Below are positions 59,201 to 64,000 of a stretch of DNA of 64,000 bases, piece by piece. Position 1 is the first letter of the stretch. Every line of letters starts with the position of its first letter. The stretch comes from Semisulcospira habei (lineage: Eukaryota > Mollusca > Gastropoda > Semisulcospiridae). The notes below the pieces were generated by a model that was not told the DNA's origin, searched no databases, and worked only from the letters and a program-made list of their open reading frames with translations. The stretch covers positions 233,681,864 to 233,745,863 of the forward strand of contig BTPG01000004.1 in the NCBI GenBank assembly GCA_036245525.1, given 5' to 3'. The position numbers were made by a program, and so were the translations under genes.

Positions 59201-59684
59201 GATTTTTGCATGTGCATGGTTTTTAGCTCGTACGAAGCAAAGTACGTACGTTCTGGGCCCAAGGTCGTCCGTCCTCTGTCCTCCGTGGTAAACTTTAATA
59301 TTGTCATTTTCTCGGAGACTATTCAAGCTACACTTTTCAAACTTGGCCCAGGGATATTTTGTGGCAAGACCTTTCTAAACATACCAGTTTCAGTGACCTC
59401 TCACAAAGGTCAGGGGATCAGGAAATATATAAAAAATACATATTTTTGGACATTATTTATTTTTTCTCAAATACTATTTACAACTTTAAACCTAAACTCA
59501 GTACAAAGATACCTGATGGTAAGACCTTTTTATGCATACTAATTTGGTTGATCCCTTGGAAAGGTCAAGGGTCACTAGAGCTCAGGAAATAGGTTTTTTA
59601 AAAAACACCATATTTTGACAGGAATTTTTTTTTCTCAATTATTATTCACAGCTCCATACTCAAACTTGCTACAGAGATACCTGA

Positions 59685-59800
59685 TGATGATGATAGAACT
59701 TTATTGCCATATGTAACAGTACATTAGGAATCGTTGCAGTGCCGCGCAACATAAAAGGAAGAACATTAAACACATTAAAATATAATTAAGCTACTCACGT

Positions 59801-59850
<50 letters not shown>
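59685..59850 (-). mobile_element. LINE 3'-end relic and (AC)n tract
   Basis: 'gatgatgatgatagaacttt' is, in reverse, a LINE 3' end with (cat)n. It is followed by an (ac)n run of about 45 bases at 59803-59847. Confidence 0.6.
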
Positions 59851-59851
<1 letters not shown>

Positions 59852-60410
59852 GCCTTAGTAGCTATTGTGGTCTAAACATAATGGCAATAAACACAATTTC
59901 ACATTAACACAAATTACATAGGATATATCGTAATATAAAACTGAACATCACTTGCAGTGCAGTTAAGACCTATCTATGCATACTAATTTGGATGACCCTT
60001 CGGAATGGCCAAGGGTCACAAGAGCTCAGGAAATAGGTGAAAATTAGCCATATTTTGACAATAAATGTTTTTTTGGCTCACATGTGAATCAAAAGTGAGT
60101 CTATGTTCTGGGCCAGTGGTCCAGCGTTCGTCATCCGTCCGCCGTTGTCAGTGGTAAACCTTAACGTTGCCATTTTCTTGGAGACTAATAAAGCCACAGT
60201 GTTCAAACATGGCCCAAGGATACTTTGTGGCAAGACCTTTCTTAACATACCAATTTGAGTGACTTGTCACAAAGGTCAAGGTCACGGGGATGAGGAAATC
60301 TGCCAAAAATAGCTATATTTAAAATAGCTATGTTTTGACATAATTTATTTTTTCTCAAATACTATTCAGATCTTCAAACCCAAACTTGGTACAACGATAC
60401 ATGATGGTAA

Positions 60411-60928
60411 AGGCCCCGCTACACGAGCCCGGTTTTGAGGCTGATTCCCGATCAGTTTTCGAATCGGTAGGTGATCAGGCCGGATTAAAAAACGTGTGCA
60501 GTGCCACACTGACATTTCTCGACTTGTCAAGTTTAGCCGACCGGTTTGAACCGAAGATCAAAGTCGTACCTGTTCTGTAAAATGACTGCTAGTTTTGACA
60601 GTGATGATGATGTGCTTGCATTATCAGCAGTTTTGGATCATATTCGGGAAGAAGCGTGCGAAACATCAGCGGCAACGGCGGTAGTACTGATCACAACAGG
60701 CGTGTTCGGCCATTTGCAAACCGTGTTGAAACGACATGCTTTGCAAGACGCGCTCTGATTGGTTGAAGCTTACGATCGGGACGGATTCGGATCAGAAATA
60801 TAGAGCAGGTTCTAGTCACCCGATTCCCAGCCGATTGGGACCGGATCGGATAATTGACGTCATCCGATCGCAAACGGATCGGAATCGGCTTCAAAATCGG
60901 GGCACAACCGGCCCGTGTGGTGGGGCTT
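60411..60928. mobile_element. PIF/Harbinger-like MITE, 518 bp
   Basis: Inverted ends 'aggccccgctacacg' and (reverse strand) 'aagccccaccacacg', flanked by the 3-bp duplication TAA at 60408-60410 and 60929-60931. The unoccupied form of the same site ('gatggtaagacc') is present in sister repeat units near 59516, which confirms both the boundary and the duplication. Confidence 0.9.
60582..60758 (+). CDS. Short frame inside the Harbinger-like MITE, 58 residues
   Basis: ATG 60582 to the stop at 60758. Met-Thr-Ala-Ser-Phe-Asp-Ser-Asp-Asp-Asp-Val-Leu-Ala-Leu: an acidic Ser-Asp start followed by a helical stretch resembles the N-terminus of many Harbinger transposases. No catalytic region follows, so the element is an internal-deletion derivative. 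Confidence 0.45.
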   Translation: MTASFDSDDDVLALSAVLDHIREEACETSAATAVVLITTGVFGHLQTVLKRHALQDAL

Positions 60929-61051
60929 TAAGACCTTTCTGTGCATACTAATTCGGTTGATCCCTCAGAAAGGTCAAGGGTCACAAGAGCTCAGGAAAAT
61001 AACCATATTTTGACAAAAATATTTTTTTCTCAAATACTATTCACAACTTCA

Positions 61052-61861
61052 CAACATTGACCTCATGGCAGGCAGCAATAGTGAGCTCCAAAACCTGACA
61101 GACAAACTTTCAAGTAGCGCAGGGTCTTATGGCATGGAGATCAGTACGGATAAAAGCAAAGTGATGATCAACACCACAAGCGACAGCAGCAGCAACATTC
61201 ACATGAATGGCCAAAAGCTAGAAGAGGTCAATAGCTTCAAGTACTTGGGAGCCACCCTGTCCAAAGATGGTAGTTGCATAGCAGAGATCCGTATCAGGAT
61301 AGGTACAGCAACATCCGCAATGGCCAGGCTGGACAGGATATGGCGAAGTAACTCCATCAGCTTCACCATCAAGTACAGGCTTTACAAGTCCCTCATAGTG
61401 TCTATTCTACTCTACGGCTGTGAGACTTGGACACTGCTTGCAGACTCAGAAAAGAAAATCCAGGCCTTTGAGAACAAGTGCCTGAGGAAGTTGCTCCGCA
61501 TCTCGTACCGCGAGCACAAGACCAACGAATATGTACGGAGCATCGTCACTTCCCTGGTCGGCCCACATGAACCCCTTCTGGCAACCGTGAAACGGCGCAA
61601 GCTTGCTTGGTTTGGCCACGTGACCCGACACAACACCTTGTCCAAGACTATCCTCCAAGGCACTCTCGAAGGAAGTCGTCGGCGAGGTCGTCAGAGAAAG
61701 AGTTGGGTCGCAAACATAAAAGAATGGACCGAACTCGAGATGTCAGACTTGCTTGCCACCGCCCAAAATAGAACTCAGTGGAGAGCACTGTCTGTTGCTG
61801 CTGCCTTTCAGTCCCCCCAACGCCCAGTTCGGGCAAGGGACTGATGATGATGATGATGATG
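61052..61861 (+). mobile_element. RTE-like LINE (family A) 3' end
   Basis: Near-identical to the 3' part of the copy at 7474-9179, and also ends in (gat)n at 61843-61861. The left end interrupts a unit of the 330-450-bp repeat. No target duplication is found because the right side abuts another LINE fragment. Confidence 0.9.
61065..61844 (+). CDS. RTE-like reverse transcriptase C-terminal region, 259 residues
   Basis: Open frame from Met-Ala-Gly-Ser-Asn-Ser-Glu, just after the catalytic FADD block (which is lost), to the stop at 61842-61844. Contains Leu-Tyr-Gly-Cys-Glu-Thr-Trp, Trp-Phe-Gly-His-Val and Arg-Arg-Gly-Arg-Gln-Arg-Lys. It keeps the ~24 bases missing in the 7.4-kb copy. Not functional alone. 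Confidence 0.9.
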   Translation: MAGSNSELQNLTDKLSSSAGSYGMEISTDKSKVMINTTSDSSSNIHMNGQKLEEVNSFKYLGATLSKDGSCIAEIRIRIGTATSAMARLDRIWRSNSISFTIKYRLYKSLIVSILLYGCETWTLLADSEKKIQAFENKCLRKLLRISYREHKTNEYVRSIVTSLVGPHEPLLATVKRRKLAWFGHVTRHNTLSKTILQGTLEGSRRRGRQRKSWVANIKEWTELEMSDLLATAQNRTQWRALSVAAAFQSPQRPVRARD

Positions 61862-62840
61862 TCATATAGAACAAAGATGTCGGCTGTAACCCAAGGTTTC
61901 TTTGCTTGTCGGTGTTTGCCAAGGATCTCACTGGCTGTTTGGGTTACAGAGTGTTAAATGTGTCGATCAGTGTGTCCACATCCGTGTCTTCTGCACCTAA
62001 AAGTAGCAGTGGTGCGAATTTTCCTCCTATCTTTGCCTGGAAGGCTTCCACTACCTCTGCGTCTTTCAGCTTATCAAGGTGAAACTTGATTCTGGGGGGA
62101 CCCTGCTTGTTGACCTTCTTTTGGCTGAGTTGGAAGGTCATCATCACTAAGTCATGGTCTTTTCCAATGTCTGCTCCTGGAAAACTTGTCTTGGCAATGT
62201 TCACACTGGTTTGGAAGCGTCTCTTCACCATGATGTAGTCAATTTGGTTATGGTGCTCTCCGTTCAGGCTGTGCCACGTCCACCTTCTGGATGCTTTGTG
62301 CGGGCCAAACGTGTTCATCAGCTTTAGATCATTTGAGCTGGCGAATTCCAGGAGCCTTAAGCCTCTGTCGTTGGTCTCTGCATTGCAGTAGCGTCCGCAT
62401 GTGCCTTTCCAGTTCCTAGCAGCATCCTCTCCTATTTTGGCATTCCAGTCTCCCTGCACGACAAGAATGTCTTTCTTGGGGGTCTGGTCCAGGACTTCTT
62501 GCAGTTGGTCATAGAAGTCTTCTATTTCCTCATCGCCATAGTCTGTTGTTGGGGCACAAACATGTACAATGGTGATATTGAATGGGGTTGTCCTCAAGTG
62601 CATGGTGATATATCTACTGGAAATTGGCCGACAACTCATGACAGTGTTCATGATGTCTTTTTGGACGAGAAATCCGACACCCTGTTCGTGTTTGTCTTCT
62701 CTGCCACTGTAATACAGTTTGTGGTTTTGCTGGGTTGATGTTTCCCCAAGGTTCTTCCATCGTACTTCGCATAGTCCTAGGATGGTCCAATGGTACCTGT
62801 TCATTTCATGTGTCAGTTCCTCTACCTTTCCAGACGTACT
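61862..62840 (-). pseudogene. RTE-like endonuclease fragment, inverted next to the LINE 3' end
   Basis: Minus-strand frame 62804-61944: Leu-Gly-Leu-Cys-Glu-Val-Arg-Trp (catalytic Glu), Val-Gln-Gly-Asp-Trp-Asn-Ala-Lys-Ile, His-Asn-Gln-Ile-Asp-Tyr-Ile, Gly-Lys-Asp-His-Asp-Leu-Val. The N-terminal Trp-Asn block is missing, and the fragment ends at the (gat)n tail of the neighbouring copy. The order (3' end, tail, then inverted 5' part) is not what simple twin priming gives. Confidence 0.85.
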
Positions 62841-62978
62841 TTTTCAACTAAGTGTAAACCGACATAACTGAACCATATCAACCATATGAACCATATAAAA
62901 ACATACCTGAAATCTAGGTCTCAGAGTCTTGGAATACGTCTAGCATATCTACATACGTACGTCCTCAATGACAGAATA

Positions 62979-63328
62979 CCCCCACCTGGGTCTGCCCTGG
63001 GGGACTTGGGTGGGGTTAACTACTTTTTAGTTCCCAGGGTCAACCTGGTCAGCCCCACAGGGTGGGTTATCCTCTCTATTCGGTGGCATGTGTTTCTGTC
63101 TACCCTTGGTCCATTCACCTGTATTTTCCTTTTTCAAACTCTCCCTACTGTCTGCGCTTCCTGTAGCTCTTGATGTTGGATGTGTGTTGCTAAATGGTCT
63201 TGGCTTTATTTAGCGTCTTGGACCGGCTGGCGACATACATTCAATATTATGTTGTTTTATTCACAAGCAGTGCTGGCCGTCCTGAGAATGTCTTGTTGTC
63301 GTCGGGATGTTAAGCAATGTACAACCAA
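62979..63328 (+). mobile_element. SINE copy E, ~350 bp
   Basis: Same family as 3428, slightly shorter and more diverged ('ggatgttaagcaatgtacaa' end). Perfect 14-bp direct repeats 'tcaatgacagaata' at 62965-62978 and 63329-63342. Confidence 0.93.
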
Positions 63329-63519
63329 TCAATGACAGAATAGCCCGTACTGAACGTCGGGATGTTAAGCAATGTACAACCAATCAATGACAGAATAGCC
63401 CGTACTGAACGTCGGAATGTTAAGCAATGTACAACCAATCAATGACAGAATAGCCCGTACTGAACGTCGGGATGTTAAGCAATGTACAACCAATCAATGA
63501 CAGAATAGCCCGTACTGAA
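63300..63519 (+). repeat. Minisatellite, 55-bp unit, exactly 4 copies, from the SINE tail
   Basis: Unit 'cgtcgggatgttaagcaatg' plus 'tacaaccaatcaatgacaga' and 'atagcccgtactgaa' = SINE 3' end, target duplication and 13 bases of flank. Starts at 63300, 63355, 63410 and 63465. Confidence 0.97.
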
Positions 63520-63619
63520 TAATCTAAAGCTCTGGTTAGACTGAGCTGCGGCCCAAAACACCATGCAGACTGGTATTCTCACGATTGCACTTAACCTCGT
63601 CCATACATGGAATGGATTC

Positions 63620-64000
63620 TTGGCTTGACTTCACGAACGAAGATTCTGTAGGGGTTGTCCACGATGTCTGCAGGCATGCTCATGACTGCAGAGGCTGATC
63701 CGGGACAGGCAGGTTCGACCGCAGTGGCTGCAGAGGGAGGTCTGGCCAGGGTTCTGAGTTGCGGCATCTCTGTTTTTTCTCCTGAGCCGCTTGTCTTTAA
63801 GGCTAGCTCTGCGAGAGTCCTCAAAGGAGACAGCTGCCTTGTAAATGGTGGAGCACCAGGTGTCACGGTCCGCAGCAAGTGAAGACCACTGGTGGTGGTC
63901 GATTTGGCAGGCACTAAGTGACTTCTTGAGACAGTCTTTGTATCTCTTCTTTGGTGCCCCTCTGTCTCTGTGTCCAGTGGCGAGCTCACCGAACAGGGTG
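63620..64000 (-). mobile_element. LINE family C 3' end, runs off right edge
   Basis: The minus strand encodes the C-terminal tail and a degenerate finger (Cys-Ser-His-Cys kept, but Ser-Leu precedes it where other copies have Phe-Pro), ending with 'cttcgttcgtgaag' near 63640. One base of the 3' hairpin is changed. More diverged than the 41- and 49-kb copies. Confidence 0.88.

Larger units (their letters stand above)
59220..61051 (+). repeat. Diverged ~330-450-bp repeat, about 4 copies, non-coding
   Basis: Recurring phrases: 'tttctcaaatactattcaca', 'gatacctgatggtaagacct', 'tggcaagacctttct', 'aaggtcaagggtcac', 'gagctcaggaaat'. Units are separated by later insertions: a LINE tail with (ac)n at about 59685-59850 and a Harbinger-like MITE at 60411-60928. 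No coding frame is conserved between units. Confidence 0.8.

Overview
This window looks like nuclear DNA from an invertebrate animal, most likely a mollusc or another spiralian. The evidence is GT-AG introns, many families of non-LTR retrotransposons, tRNA-derived SINEs, many minisatellites, and Polinton/Maverick-like viral genes of the kind found integrated in animal genomes. The species cannot be named from the sequence. There is no bacterial operon, CRISPR array or rRNA gene.

Layout. 0-5 kb: the 5' end of a LINE on the minus strand at the left edge, two minisatellites and two copies of a ~390-bp SINE. 5.3-17.4 kb: a 12.1-kb Polinton-like element bounded by inverted repeats. It carries four or five small viral reading frames, a retrovirus-type integrase, a coiled-coil/membrane protein, a ~500-residue unknown late-type gene and one more late-type frame. 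It was later hit by an RTE-like LINE (inside the integrase), a 5'-inverted LINE of another family and a SINE. 17.4-29.6 kb: hairpin MITEs, a near-intact 3.19-kb RTE-like LINE (22170-25360) and several minisatellites. 29.7-37.8 kb: the best host-gene candidate, three small exons whose splice phases match. Its introns hold a LINE, a 1.9-kb 25-bp minisatellite, a CRE cluster and a 2.1-kb inverted-repeat DNA transposon with a THAP-like finger and a SWIM-like fragment. 38-41 kb: minisatellites and LINE ends. 42.4-47.1 kb: a second, diverged Polinton-like fragment with a probable capsid gene on one strand, and a 119-residue frame and the coiled-coil/membrane gene on the other. The capsid gene contains a chimeric 789-bp insertion. 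47-58 kb: LINE copies, a GC-rich duplicated block, more minisatellites and hairpins. 58-64 kb: LINE tails, a candidate first exon of another host gene, a ~330-450-bp repeat carrying a PIF/Harbinger-like MITE at a clean TAA site, an RTE-like 3' end abutting an inverted endonuclease fragment, a fifth SINE copy, and a LINE running off the right edge.

How it fits together. Most of the DNA is mobile or derived from mobile DNA. The order of several insertions can be read from nested target-site duplications. The Polinton-like loci appear to be decayed deletion derivatives: the TIR-bounded copy has an integrase but no recognised DNA polymerase B, packaging ATPase or protease. The capsid-like gene lies only in the second copy. 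A recurrent theme is that minisatellites appear to have grown out of transposon ends (a SINE tail, a tRNA-like SINE head, a hairpin-MITE arm). LINE families are labelled A-E here for convenience: A, RTE-like with a (GAT)n tail; B, RTE-like with a (TAAG)n tail; C, with a C-terminal Cys/His finger; D, YADD and 5'-inverted; E, CR1/L2-like.
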